Shown here: positions 37,606 to 49,319 of the stretch, piece after piece
How positions within the stretch are numbered: position 1 is the stretch's first letter
How the letters are laid out: each line of letters begins with the position of its first letter
Assembly: GCF_902713425.1 (NCBI RefSeq)
Contig: NC_081231.1
Coordinates: 1,870,760-1,934,759, forward strand
Length of the DNA: 64,000 nt
Reading direction: 5' to 3'
Origin: Acipenser ruthenus
Lineage: Eukaryota > Chordata > Actinopteri > Acipenseriformes > Acipenseridae
Translations under genes and position numbers: made by a program
The notes under the pieces: model-generated
What the model was told of the DNA's origin: nothing
Databases searched by the model: none
Seen by the model: the letters and a program-made list of their open reading frames with translations, nothing else

Positions 37606-39580
37606 TGAAATAATGTATACAGGGGTGTCAAACTCAGGACGAGCTCTCAGTTACTCAGTGGGTCTGATTCATTTGACAAATGTAACACTTCTCTTCAGTC
37701 CTCAACTTGTTTTATAGGTTGTGTGCCTTGAGCAAGTGTCCTAGATATCAGTGTTTGGTTCACTCAAAATAATTAAACTTTTTTTTTTTTTTATCCAATT
37801 AGTGTCTGAGCAATAAAGCAATTGGGTTGCTTCACAGACAGAGAGCTTCCCAGTGTGTGTAAAATACTCTCTTGCATTAGGAAATCGGACGGGGAACACA
37901 ATAAAATAAAAGCACAGGTAAGCTCTCATTACAGCGATTCCCGATCTGTGCAGCACGGTTGCTTTGCATAGTTTCAATCCTGCTTGGATTTTGACATTAC
38001 TGAACATCCCTCTGGCGGCCAGACGGTGTATTACAGCGTCACTGTCCTGGACATTTTTCTTCGCTTGTCACCCTCCAGTTTCCTCGAAGCTCCGACAGTG
38101 TTGCAGAAATTAAGAATCCGTGGAAATTAACCGAGACAAAAACGCTAGTAGATGCTTTCCTTTCTTTCTTAAACTTTACAAATACTTTTGCACGAAGCAG
38201 TTACATTTGATTTCATGCAGGGCAGAATAATGTATTAAATCACTGTATTAGGAAAATACACTCTCTTTTTTCTGGTTTTTGAAATATAAATATTACCTTT
38301 TTTTAAAATGCTTTAAAATTTTACTACTGTGTAAAACCGATTTATTTTCAAGCACAAAGTGGCTTTGTAGCCTAGAGACTTACATTGTTTCCATAGCTTT
38401 AGTGTCTCATCCTAAAAAAAATATATAAAGGGAGACACAGGCGTACACGAGGTTAGTCTAGGGGTCGGTGGTATCCACACTCACTCCTGTATCTTTGCTG
38501 TTCTGCTATAGTAAACAGATCTGCAGCGTTGAAATTGAATGGAATTCTGAGGATGTACAGAAAACCCATATTTGAAAGATCTTGCTGTTAATGATCCTCG
38601 CAGAGGTTACAACATTCAGCCACTGTGTGGTGCTGTGGTCTATGGTGATAGCCTATTCAAATGACTAACAAAAATATTTTATATCAAATCTGAAAGAGAA
38701 ACTAATTTACTGTAGTTGGGAAAAGGTACCCACTTCAGCTATAATATAAATAAACAAACAGTAAACTTATTTTAACAAAAGATGAGTATTTATGGAAAAC
38801 TGTCTTCTGAAATATTGAAAACTAATTTTCAATATAGTGGCATTTCAATTTATGGCAAAAAATAAATAAAACTTACTAGAGGGCAATGTGCCAGCTATCT
38901 TCTTGAAACGAATCATGTATCCTATACTCAGATTACTGAAAACTATTTCATTTTGGGAGGGGGGAGTATAAAGAGAAAAAAAAAGTGTAAAAAGAAAATT
39001 GCAGCTTTAGTCAAAATATTTGAATATCTCCACTGAAATTCATATTCCATCATTTGAGGGAGTAAAAATTCTTTTCACTGACCTTGAGATTGAGATGTAT
39101 GAAGGAAAGGGGAGGAATCTGTGAGGCAGGCAGAGCCTGGGCACCTGGCACTGTGGGCAGCACAACTGCCTATCAGTTCATATTCAGGGATTTCACAGCA
39201 TGCAGCAAAGGAGACTGATGCAACAAGCTCTTCATCCGAAGGGGCTCTGGAGTGAACACATGCATGTTCTTGAATAGGAAATGAAGTATTGAAATACAAA
39301 CACATTCAGAGACAAGGTGCAATGCAACACAAAGCAACTTTCAAGCAACATTTTGCAGGTGGCATTCTCGAATAAAGTCTGCTTTAATTGTGCTGCATTG
39401 AATTGGTCACCTGTGACTAGCTGCCTGAAACAACTTGTGTTACATTGTCCTGTTGCGAGGCAGTGACGGCGGCTCATTTGCGGCGGTCCGGTCAAGGCGG
39501 CGGTGAGATCTGTATTCGACGACCATCTGGACCCCAAAAACAGCGGCGACGGAACCTGCGCCTGGTCAACCACTACGATA

Positions 39581-39917
39581 GATAGGGCTTGAATTTTCCA
39601 TCTCCATTTCGGTGAAGTTACTGAACTCTTCAATACAGGTCACAGAAAACATGACGCGACCTTCTTTTGCAGCCATACATTTCCACGTACAACTGAAACC
39701 CTCGTATTAATTCCAGAAGAGGCAGCGTGCTCTTGCGTTTAGTTAAAGTAATTGTAGCTAACAAAATAATCTCATTTTACCTGTCATGCACTCCCCTATA
39801 TAAATGTGCAGTCTTGAAAGAAACCCTACACTTCAATTTCCTTTAGTACCGACATTATCGTTATGAATAAATAAACACGAAAGAACCGTGCATAACCACT
39901 CATCACTCCCAGACACA

Positions 39918-39959
<42 letters not shown>

Positions 39960-39970
39960 TCAAGCCCTAT
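39581..39970. mobile_element. Putative MITE with 14-bp perfect inverted ends
   Basis: ATAGGGCTTGAATT at the left and AATTCAAGCCCTAT at the right, about 390 bp, ending in (AAT)n. Only one copy is seen, so this could be chance. Confidence 0.35.
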
Positions 39971-41474
39971 TTATAATACTGATCAGCATAGTCTTTATTA
40001 TGAACAAAAAACAAAATCTCAAGAAGGTGATGTGCTTGCAACAATCTGCACAAGAAAAGCCTCCTCTTCCTCTCCTTTTAACTAACAGGTGTACACAATT
40101 CAATAAACACAAAAAACAAAATTCCCCACGGAGGCTAAGACAGTTCAGAAATCCCTGGTTAGCTTCGCAGACGGACCGTCCAGCCCAGTCTCAGAGAACG
40201 CAGGTCCACAACAAACCCAGGTAGGCAAGCGTGATGCACGGAGGGTGATGCACTCAGAGTTCAGTGAATGTCCAGTCCGTAAGCCGGCGAGCAATGTCAG
40301 ATGAAATAATACAACAACGACAAACATTTACAGCGCCTTTGACCCCATGAACAGCTGTGCACTAAAAGCAGCTTTAAAACAAATGTGCTTTTTATTGCAT
40401 GGGTCGTTCTGACCAACAGACAAGTCTCATTGTGGATTGAATCTGTACAAGACAGCTGCTGCCGGATCACAGACCAAGTGCAAAGCAATTAGGGGTGGAA
40501 TGATTCACTGTGTATCGATGAATCGCAGTACTCTCCTTCCATGATATGAACCCATCGTAACAGAGGTAGGTATCGTTTGTATCGCGACACAAGACCAAAA
40601 GCACAGCACAGCTCGCAATGTGATTCCTGAACCAATAACAGGAGCGTTTTAAAGTTGGTATGAATACATATTCCCTAACCTAACAAAAGTAGGTGGGTCA
40701 TTAAATGATCATTTGATCTTTGCATCAGGACCAGCCCGTGTATCGGGTATACATATCGTGACAGAAGCGCATCGTTTCACCCCTGGAAGTAATGACATGG
40801 CGGTGACCTGTGGACCAATCAAAACTGCGAACCCTCCCTGGGCGGAAACCAAACCAGCACAGCACTGGCTGTGCATCAGGGCATGAGACTGGAATGAAAG
40901 AAAAATACCCTTATTGGATTTGGCATTGTCCTGCAATTACCCAGAAGCACTGCCACACGAGCTTCTGATGCCTATTAACTTACTACCCAGTTGTACTAAA
41001 ATAAAACTTGCACAATTCTGCGTGTTTTTCGTAAAGAAGTCTTGAGTGTTACCTTGTAAATATGTGTTCTGCACCACAGGACGTACGTGCATGTTTAAAA
41101 ATATTGCATCCAATGAAAGCATATTTTCTTTAGGCATGATTATATTCATTGTTATTATTATCTAAGATACTGCAGATTATTCTTCCCTGAGCTCCCCTCA
41201 CTCCCCATCTCAGATAGAGTGTAAGTACAGGCAAAACATGAGTTAAACAGCATCTATCTAAACACTTGTTCACACACAGAGAGGTGAGGGGGTGGGTGGG
41301 GTTGCCTAGCCATGTTACTGAAGCTGAACGTTGACAAAATATTGAGATCAGTCAGCTACTAGAAAGCCGATGAGCTTAGATAGGCAGCTCCTTTCGTTCA
41401 TAAATTGGTTTCTTATGTTAAAACGTCAGAGGGATAATGATCAAGTTAACCTTGGGTCTTATATGATATTTTAA

Positions 41475-41592
41475 GTACAGCTGTGGTCAACAGTTTTGCA
41501 TCACCTAGAATTTTAGGATTGAGACATCATTTTTGTACAAAAATAACTATATGAACATAATTTAGATCTGGTATTTCACATCATGTACAGAA
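41475..41592. mobile_element. Tc1-like MITE, left-half fragment
   Basis: ACAGCTGTGGTCAACAGTTTTGCATCACC followed by the family interior to ACATCATGTA, then cut off. Confidence 0.6.
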
Positions 41593-42237
41593 AAAAAAAA
41601 CACTGAATTAAACTCCACAATATTGCTAATTTGGTTTGGAGGGGACTTCTTAAATTTAAGTATGTTGATAGCAACCATTTGTCCTTGGTCGCAAGTAGAG
41701 TCAAAATTCAACAAAACTAACGTGAGACTAGGGTTGGGGAAACCAATGATTCCAGAGAGCTTCGGAAAACCTCTCTTTGCACCAAAGGACAAAAAAAAAA
41801 AAATCTACAGTGCTTAAAAGAAATAACTTTAGTTTATTTATAAAGTATCCCTAAAAATAAGATGGGTATTTAATGTATTTAATGCATGAACAGTGATCTT
41901 GCACCAATAAAAACATGCACGGCTGGTTTCATAGACCTCGAACACAAAGCCACTTTTTCAGGAACAGTGGCTTGAAACCTGGTTCCGGGAGACCTAGTTC
42001 CAGACAACTTTGCTGCATCAAACCCCAAGTCTCCCCTGGAGTGCCGTGCAGTGGCCTGAAACCTGGTCTCCTGAAACCAAGTTCCAAGCCACACAGTGGC
42101 TCCGTGTTCCTGTCAGCTTTAGGTAGTCCAAGCCTAGTGCTAATCAGGGTCTGTGAAACGAGACAGAAGCGTCGCATGAAACGTTTCAGATTCTCTGCAG
42201 TACAGTGTGTGTGTTTGTTCTTCTCTGTTTTGTGCTA

Positions 42238-42243
42238 TTTATT
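42238..42243 (-). promoter_or_regulatory. Candidate poly(A) signal for the RBM14-like gene
   Basis: AATAAA on the minus strand about 500 bases after the proposed stop codon. Confidence 0.35.
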
Positions 42244-42742
42244 GCTGTTTCCTCTGCTTTTTCCAGGACAGGTTTTATCTGTAGAACACTCTCACATCAC
42301 TGGCCCGATTCACTTTCTCTGCACTCAGTCCTGTTTCTCAGAAGTACCCTGCCCTATGCCGATATTTCTTGCAAAAGCGACAGCATTTTAAGCTGCTAAA
42401 CATTCCCTGAACTAGTTAAGGGAAACTGTCAACCCTTGCTTTCTTAGTAATCTGTAATCATTTCAAGGCTGACAGACACAGTTTAACGTGTGTGCTACTT
42501 GGGTAGTGTAGATGGGACAGCATGACTGATTGCATTACTCCTGTGATAAAAAGTCAGATCGATTTGTCAGAGCAGGTTAGAAGCAGCCGGCACCTTTATA
42601 TTAGCAACACATGTCGACAAGGTAGTTCTGTGTAACACACGCAGGACTGGGGTGTACAGAAAGTGAATGTGTACAGCTCTGTGTTACCATCGACGCCCCC
42701 GGAAAGCACCACACATCGTCACCGCATCAGCACCACATCACA

Positions 42743-42943
42743 TCACAACCCCCCCGCAGGGGGGTCGCGGTTCTCCGGCGAGTGTCGGCGGAAATCGGGG
42801 GGGCAGCGGCGGGCGGAGGGGTCTTCATACGGCCTGGGAGCCGCCGGGCGTCGGAGAGAGGAGTAAGCAGCGTGAGGAACAGCAGCAGGAGGAATGTGGT
42901 AATCAGTAAAAAACCTGGAGAGGGAGAGGAAAGGAGAAGCAAA

Positions 42944-42993
<50 letters not shown>

Positions 42994-45591
42994 CCAAGTC
43001 AATACTGCGGGAACCCCCTCACCAGGGAAACAGAGAAAGAAGACTCATCATAAAGAGGGCTGCTTTCTCCGTCTCTCTCCTCCCCTCTCCCTCGGTGTGC
43101 ACATTTAAAATAAAGTGCAGTACAAGTTGAAAATGCATTAACGCTCAATGAACCTGCACTACCCATTACGGCACGGAACACCGCGTGGCAGGAACAAAAC
43201 GGAGATTCTTACAAAGGCCAGAATGGCCGATTTCTTATTGCATTCTCCAGACAAATGGTGGATTTAGTCATCCTGACAGCTTTATATAGCAGAGTGTAAA
43301 CACCTGGGAAACACGCCTCCTGCATACAGATTTCAAACCCCCCTGCTTCTACATCACTCCAGTTCCCTGCTGTGCTTACCTGGCGAGTTTCTTCTGGTAG
43401 CTGATGAGCTCCTCCTCTGCGGAGGCGGGGGTGGGCAGGAGGGCTCGTTTCCTCTGGTACTGGAAGCCCCTCTCTGCTCCCCGCTCCCGAGTCCCGTAGT
43501 AGGCGGCGGCAGCGGCAGCAGCGGCGGCAGCAGCAATGGCAGCCGCTGGGGAGCCTGGCTTCTCCTGCTGCTGGGCGTAAAACTGCGCCTGGGTTGCCTC
43601 AAACACTGCCTGGGCGGAGGGATCCGCCACAGGGACTGCGCTGCCAACTGCCCCGTAACTATAGGCAGGTTCTGTCACTGAGGCACTGTATGCAGGACTG
43701 CTGGCTCCCCCCGCTGTGCCGCTATAAACTGGGGTGCCGACAGTGGCGGCGTACCCCTGATTATCTACCGTGGCGTAGAGCTGGTTGGCCATGGCGTTGA
43801 AGGCGGCCGCGTTAGCCAGGGGGCCGTACACGTGGTCAGGCACGGTCCGGTAAAGCAGAGTGCCGTCAGCCCCGTAGGCAGGGCCGTACATGGAAGTGGG
43901 GTAGGCGGTGTAGAGGGAGCTGGGCAGGGCGTGTCGGACCTGGTACTGGGGAGGTAAGGGCACGCCGGCTGCCATAGCCTCGGCTTGGTTCTGGTAATGC
44001 TCCAGCACTGTCTGGGGCTGGGTCTGGAGCTGGAGCTGGAGCTGGGAGAGGGGGCAGTCTCCGGCGTAGTGCCCCGGCTTGCCGCAGCTGACGCAAGGGA
44101 TTTTGCCCGTGGACGGGCGCTTGCTCGGCTGAACCTTGGAGAGCTCGACGGACAGGGGTCTTCCTTTGTAGCGGGTCCCGTGCAGGGCTTCGATGGCTTG
44201 CAGGGCAGCCTCTTCACTCTCCATGTGGACGAAGGCATAGCCTGCAGCACAGGGGAAGGGTTACAGAGGAGCATTGCTGTGTTAGGGACAGGGAATGCTG
44301 TGCATGTTCTGCAGTCATCCAAGTGGTTCTTTACCTCTCACAGGTTGCGAACCTTCATTCTTTGCACAAAAATGTTCAGTTTTGAAAGGAGCACGTTATA
44401 CATTTATTGTAAACTTTTTCATTTTAAAAAATGCTATCTGGTACTGCACTTACTTCAAGAAATCTCAAGCCATTGCAAGCCATTCTTTCAGTAAGTGTTG
44501 CACTTGCTTGGACAGTGAAATTGTCGCCCAGCCCTTCGCTGACATCATGTTTTAAAATGAAGATACACGTGTGCTATAATATATGTTTCTTTGCACAGTT
44601 GTAGCTAATGGAAGTGCAAAATGTGTAAGATTGATGGAATTACAGTACTGTGGAAATGTATTAGAAAACCTCAAGATGTGTCTTTTATACACCTAATTTC
44701 CGGTCAGTAATCAGCGATATAGAAACACTTGTGTGAAAATGTTAGACCGCTTGGTGCTTTAACTAGCTTTATCTTAAAACAACTTTTAAAAAGTTTCCTG
44801 CATTTTATCATTTGTGGCTCTGTGTTCCTTTTCTCTTATAAATGAATTGCATGTGCGCCCTATTAAAGTCTTCAATTAAATTAGACAATCACTTTGCCTA
44901 TGTTGACAATTTTCCTAGATTTCCAGTTCCAGTGGTTTGATTTCACACGCACAACAAATCAAAACTACAGAAGCAACGGGGTGTTCTAATAACACACTAC
45001 AATCACTTTAAAGACTTACCCCCTCCCCCCCAATACAGAAGTCAAAGACACTCTGAGAAAGAAAAACATTTCCCATTGAATGCATAGTTTCTTTTAGCCC
45101 AGCTACACTAGTAACCAAGTTTTAAAAGTGCACAACCCTAACGAACAAGACCCAAGGTAGTGAGCCCCCTCACCTTTGACCTTGTCGCACTCCAGAACTT
45201 TTCCGAAGGTCTGGAAGAGCTCCTGCAGGTCGGGAGCGCTGCAGAGAGCCGCCAGGTTCCCCACGAACACCTTGGTGGAGTTGCGGGGTCGGCCGCGAGA
45301 CTCCTCCACCACCAGGTTGCGTCCCCGGAACTCGCGGCCGTGCAGCTCCTGGACGGCGCGCGCCGCCCCCTCCCGGCCCGCCAGGTGCACGAACGCAAAC
45401 TGCCGCAGGACGCTGCAGCTCATCACCGTGCCGTAGGGCTCGAAGACAGCAGCCAGCTCGTCCTGGGACGTGTCGGCAGACAGGTTCCCCACGAAGATCT
45501 TCACCGTGGGGACCGTGTCTGTGGGCGTCAGGTCTGCGGGCATCAGGGAGGCTCCGTATGTCATCCCAGCTTTCGTGATTCCCGCATCCAT
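42743..45591 (-). CDS. rbm14b-like: RBM14-like RNA-binding protein with CCHC zinc knuckle, 3 coding exons, 483 aa
   Basis: Exons 45174-45591, 43380-44241 and 42743-42914 join in frame (418+862+172 nt; stop at 42743-42745). Two RRMs occupy about residues 29-103 and 106-176: RNP2-like KIFVGNL and KVFVGNL, RNP1-like QFAFVHL and GYAFVHM. A CCHC knuckle, CX2CX4HX4C ([14 protein letters not shown]), sits at 189-202. Then come a Q/L-rich stretch, a Tyr/Ala/Gly-rich low-complexity region and a poly-Ala run. The RRM wording ([14 protein letters not shown]) is that of RBM14/CoAA, while the knuckle and poly-Ala recall RBM4. The family acts in the nucleus as transcription coactivator, splicing regulator and paraspeckle component. 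The last exon (56 aa, Tyr/Arg/Pro-rich) is the least certain part: it is supported by a good acceptor, correct phase and a DYxxP/FRR composition like RBM14 tails. Neighbours: ACTN3 and CCS, as on human 11q13. Confidence 0.87.
42947..42990. repeat. (CA)n microsatellite in the last RBM14-like intron
   Basis: About 20 CA units, ending about 33 bases before the proposed last-exon boundary. Confidence 0.9.
44642..45005. mobile_element. DNA-transposon-like repeat, 'GTATTAGAACACCCC' family, copy 1
   Basis: Shares about 350 bases with 57167-57835, including GTGTGAAAATGTTAGACCGC and GTGGCTCTGTGTTCCTTTTC. Ends ATGTATTAGAAAACCTC and GGGGTGTTCTAATAACA are inverted repeats. Lies in the RBM14-like intron 1. 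Confidence 0.65.
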
Positions 45592-45724
45592 GCTTCAGCT
45601 TCCACCTTTCTAAATACAATAAAGGTCTGTTACACAAAAAGAACAGAAGACCGTATGAAAACGTTCGATCGAGAGGCCAGTCACAGTCAATTGCTTATTT
45701 CTTTGTATTATGGCCGATTGATCT

Positions 45725-45805
45725 CAAAACCTTGTCAAGACAGGTCTTAAAGGATCCCAGTGATTCAGCATCAACAGCATGGCTAGGTAACCCATTCCAC
45801 ACCCT
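45725..45805 (-). mobile_element. Short LINE tail scrap
   Basis: ATCTCAAAACCTTGTCAAGACAGGTCTTAAAGGATCC, as in the 19.0-kb copy. Confidence 0.5.
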
Positions 45806-45916
45806 ACAAATCTGTCTCCACTTAAAGAAATTGTAGCGAACAAAATTATTCCTTCAGTATTCCTTGGTTTGCACTTTCATCAGCTGCAAAGGTGCATTTT
45901 TTTAAAGAAGCACATG

Positions 45917-46096
45917 TTTACACATTATTTTTACATACAATTACCCATTTATACAGTTGGGTTTTTACTGGAGCAATCTAGGTAAAGTACCTTGCTCAAG
46001 AATGCAGCAGCAGTGTCCCCCACCTGGGATTGAACCCACGACCCTCCGGTCAAGAGTCCACAGCCCTAACCGCTACTCCACACTCCACACTACTGC
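45917..46096 (-). mobile_element. tRNA-derived SINE, copy 4
   Basis: Head and core present in reverse (ACCTTGCTCAAGAATGCAGC, CCTAACCGCTACTCCACACTC); the 3' tail is missing. Confidence 0.7.
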
Positions 46097-46548
46097 CCCA
46101 AGTTATGGTTGCACTTCCTGGGTCATTTCACCTGAGCAGTGGCTTCAGGGTCAAAGTGTGTGACTGACGAGGGCAGCTGGTTGGTTTATGACAGGAAAGA
46201 AGCCATTGAAGGGGCGGGGTCAGTTTCTCCCACTCTAACTGAAAGCATGGCTTGCAAACAGAGATTTCTTTAACCTAGTGTAGTACCACATATATGTTTT
46301 AAAATTCAAATACAAATGTCATTGGATCATTATTCTTGTATTTTCAACCACTTTTCCTGACCCCATTTGTTTGCAAAAGAACAAGTGATATACTGTAGCA
46401 TGCGTCTGTACTTGTACCTGTGATTATTGCTGGTCTATTTAGAATAAATACACATCTTAATGTGGGGAGTTGTTAATGTTACTTTTTAGTGTAACTGTAA
46501 TTAACTGCAGCATAAATTGTAACTAATTGTACAAAAATAGCATTCTAG

Positions 46549-46770
46549 GGCAGCAGTGTGGAGTAGTGGTTAGGGCTCTGGACTCTTGACCGGAGGGTCG
46601 TGGGTTCAATCCCGGGGGGGGGAGACACTGCTGCTATACCCTTGAGCAAGGTACTTTACCTAGATTGCTCCAGTAAAAACCCAACTGTATAAATGGGGAA
46701 TTGTATGTAAAAAATAATGCGATATATTGCAAGTCGCCCTGGATAAGGGCGCCTGCTAAGAAACAAATAC
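46549..46770 (+). mobile_element. tRNA-derived SINE, copy 5
   Basis: Complete head to tail: GTAGTGGTTAGGGCTCTGGA, GGGTTCAATCCC, CTTGAGCAAGGTACTTTACC, GGATAAGGGCGCCTGCTAAG. Confidence 0.75.
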
Positions 46771-47481
46771 AAATTTCAGAAAACAATGCTGCGGTATTGC
46801 AATTATAATTTACACTAATAACAACCACATTTTAAGGAGGCATGGCATTTACTTTAAGAGAGGCGTTACTTTTCTGATGCCGGTTGTGATCACATGAATA
46901 TGAATGAAGGCAGAGGAGCGGTCAATACCGTGCACAGGGTCACACGCAGAGAGGAAGCTGTGAGTGACTGCAGTCTGCAGTCGCTGTGGACAGAGCACAC
47001 ACACACACGCCACTAGCAGCATATTAATAATGCATATTAGACAGCAGGCTTGTATCATACCTTTTAAATAAACTACACACTCAAATTTACCCATATCAAA
47101 ATTTAGATATTGTGCGAGTGGCCGTTCCGTACCTTGTCCAAAGAGAAACGTGAAACTGTCCCACGTGTCGAGATTCCTGCACCAGAGTGACCACAGCGAA
47201 TAAGAAGCAGTTTTATTTATGCGTGTTTAAAAAAAAACGTAAGCAACATTTAATACAACTTTTTAAAACGTTTAAAGCAGCTGTCTCCTTGTTACAGTAT
47301 TCCAACTATAATTCAGGCATAAAAAATATACTGTACCGCACGCGGTTCGGGAAACAGCTTTAAAACAAAACAGAACAGTGACTTGTATAATTTCTGTGCT
47401 TGGTTTCCAAGTAAATAAGGTTAGGTGACCGTCACAACCCGATACGTTATGAAAATATATGCGCCACCAACCCCATCTTAC

Positions 47482-47520
47482 CTTTAAACTTTCCCGTAAT
47501 ACAAAATGGCCCGCCCGCTT
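47482..47520 (-). other. Possible non-coding first exon and promoter of the RBM14-like gene
   Basis: On the minus strand a GC-rich start with GCCATTTTGT (YY1-like) runs into a good 5' splice site, AAAG|GTAAGATG, at 47482/47481. An inverted CCAAT box lies just upstream (near 47565). The matching acceptor would be TTTAG| at about 45610/45609, only 18 bases before the ATG. The exon's upper limit is a guess. A second donor-like site (AAG|GTACGG near 47141) is an alternative. Confidence 0.35.
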
Positions 47521-48462
47521 AGTTCACTTTTTTTTTTTTTTTTTAGATGGATGGCATTCTAGACCAATCGGAAGGCGAGTTGGGTGACAGAGGAACGAAT
47601 AGAAAGCGAGTATTTTTTTTAAGTCTCGCGGTGTTGACCCGACTAACCACGCGTCCCCCCAAGCGCAGGTCTGGTTTCCGGTTATGTGAACAGCGTAAAA
47701 AAAAAACATTTCTGAAAGCCGAATATGATATAAACAAAACGTGCTTGTTTTCATGACAGTAGTTTTTTATATTAAACTGATATCGGAAAGAACCGAAGCG
47801 AATGCATACCGGTAAGTTGCAAAGCACCGTTCGATAATTAAACTATGAAAGCTGTGAGGTGTGACTAGCGACTGCTGCAAAAGAACAGAAAATTACAGCA
47901 CCTTGATTTAAAATTATACTTTCAATTTTAAGAAGAAGCCAGCTCAGTGACGCGAGGATGTGGGCACATTAAACTAACGTGTTTGGATTATTAGCCTAGC
48001 TGTACAGCCGGTACAGTAGAGAATTTTGCAGGACTGGTTACTAGCGATAAATAACATGCATACTGGAGACGAAGCAGCCTTGCAAAAACTTTGCTCTCAC
48101 AGATGCAAGTATTAAAATAATAATAGTAATAGATACACACTAAATAACTAAGAAACTTTTTTTTTGTGCCTGAAGCCAGAATGCACCGATGAGGAATGCA
48201 CATCTTTGTAAGTGCTGTTGTGCAATTTTAAGACGATTTCCCTGTACAAATCTGCACGCGAAAAGTCACACTTGATTGTGAGTGGAAAGCCGTGGGTATC
48301 TTCCTATGAGTGGACCTGCTCAAGGACCTTTTGTTAAAACACTATTTTAACATTTCATTTGCGTGCAGCGAAACCAGCTACCCCAGTAAAAGTTGTACCA
48401 GCAGCAACGTCTGCCTGATCCTCCTTTTGAGAAAATCTCGTTCACGAGTGGTCCTAATAACA

Positions 48463-49287
48463 ATGGGCTCCTCGGTTAAGAAAAGGACCTCTCTCTCCCT
48501 CAGGGAGAAAGTCCGCATCCTGGCAGCCATCGACGCCGGGACCTTGCCCAGGATGGGGCAGAGAGAGCTGGCAAAGCGTTTCGGGCTGTCCCAGCCGAGC
48601 CTCTGCCAGATGCTGAAGAGCCGCGAGGCCATCCTGCGGGACTGGGCCGCCAACCAGAACCCCGAGCGCAGACGGCGGCGGGCGGGGAAGGACGCGGAGG
48701 TGGAGGGGGCGCTGCTGCGCTGGTTCCACGAGGCCCGGCCCGCCCAGCAGCACCTCTCCGTCTCCTCCATCATGCAGAAAGCCGAGGCGCTGGCCGGGGA
48801 GATGGGCAAGAAGGACTTCGTGGCCACCGACGGCTGGATCTCTCGCTGGAAGAAGCGCAACAACATTCGATGCGGGAGAGGAGGGAGGTGCGGACGGGCG
48901 GTGGGGAAAGAGGAGCAGGAGCCGGGCTGGCCGGCACAGTCTCCTTGCCTCACCCCAACGGCTGATCTCAACCAGACAGCGCAGGTGGCCAGCGGAGACG
49001 GAGGGGTGAAAGAGGAGCGAGCTGAGGATGGGGCTTATGGAGAAGCCTGCCAGGGGGCCGGTGAGCTCTGCCCAGCCCCTCCTGCTTCGGGGGACAGTAC
49101 CCTTGAGGGGTACCTGGAGAAGATATTGGTGGACCCGGAGCCCCCCACTTCAACGCAGGCTCGATGCTGCTTGGCTGTGCTGCACAGGTTCCTGGAGTCC
49201 AAAGGGACAGAGGATTATGAGAACTTCCACAGCTTGCAGGCTCAGGTGCTTGGGCTGGCGGTGAAGGAGGAGAAAACTGAAGACTGA
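48463..49287 (+). CDS. Intronless CENP-B/Tigger-type DNA-binding protein without DDE domain, 274 aa
   Basis: Single open frame of 275 codons. I chose the ATG at 48463 (ACAATGG context) over the in-frame ATG at 48310, because the domain begins right after it and the extra 51 residues look like untranslated sequence. Residues about 5-60 form a CENP-B N-terminal helix-turn-helix (SLREKVRILAAID, then a second helix with SQPSLCQMLKSR). About 75-135 form a second Tc5/CENP-B-type HTH (LLRWFHEAR to DGWISRWKKRNNI). The pogo/Tigger DDE transposase core is absent; an acidic, proline-rich linker leads to a helical C-terminus (about 213-274) with TQARCCLAVLHRFLESKG. TIGD3 has a similar closing segment and also maps to human 11q13, so a TIGD3 relationship is possible. 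Likely a nuclear DNA-binding domesticate with unknown target. High GC against AT-rich flanks. Confidence 0.85.
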   Translation: MGSSVKKRTSLSLREKVRILAAIDAGTLPRMGQRELAKRFGLSQPSLCQMLKSREAILRDWAANQNPERRRRRAGKDAEVEGALLRWFHEARPAQQHLSVSSIMQKAEALAGEMGKKDFVATDGWISRWKKRNNIRCGRGGRCGRAVGKEEQEPGWPAQSPCLTPTADLNQTAQVASGDGGVKEERAEDGAYGEACQGAGELCPAPPASGDSTLEGYLEKILVDPEPPTSTQARCCLAVLHRFLESKGTEDYENFHSLQAQVLGLAVKEEKTED

Positions 49288-49310
49288 GCCAATGCCCAAG
49301 TAGAGAATTG

Positions 49311-49316
49311 AATAAA
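49311..49316 (+). promoter_or_regulatory. Poly(A) signal of the CENP-B-like gene
   Basis: AATAAA starts 23 bases after the stop codon, giving a very short 3' UTR. Confidence 0.55.
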
Positions 49317-49319
49317 GGA

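Larger units (their letters stand above)
35930..42742. other. Intergenic region between actinin promoter and the RBM14-like gene
   Basis: No gene recognised. Contains the foldback elements at 36144-36304 and 36982-37605, a MITE-like unit at 39581-39970, a Tc1-like fragment at 41475 and a LINE scrap at about 41285-41400. The RBM14-like 3' UTR occupies the right end. 37.6-39.4 kb and 40.0-41.2 kb show nothing I can name. Confidence 0.6.

Noticed and set aside
41915-42391. 158-codon frame upstream of the RBM14-like gene
   Set aside because: Overlaps internal short repeats (GGCTTGAAACCTGG units) and has no recognisable domain.
48310-48462. In-frame upstream ATG of the CENP-B-like gene
   Set aside because: The extra residues are AT-rich in codon use and outside the domain; the ATG at 48463 has the better context.
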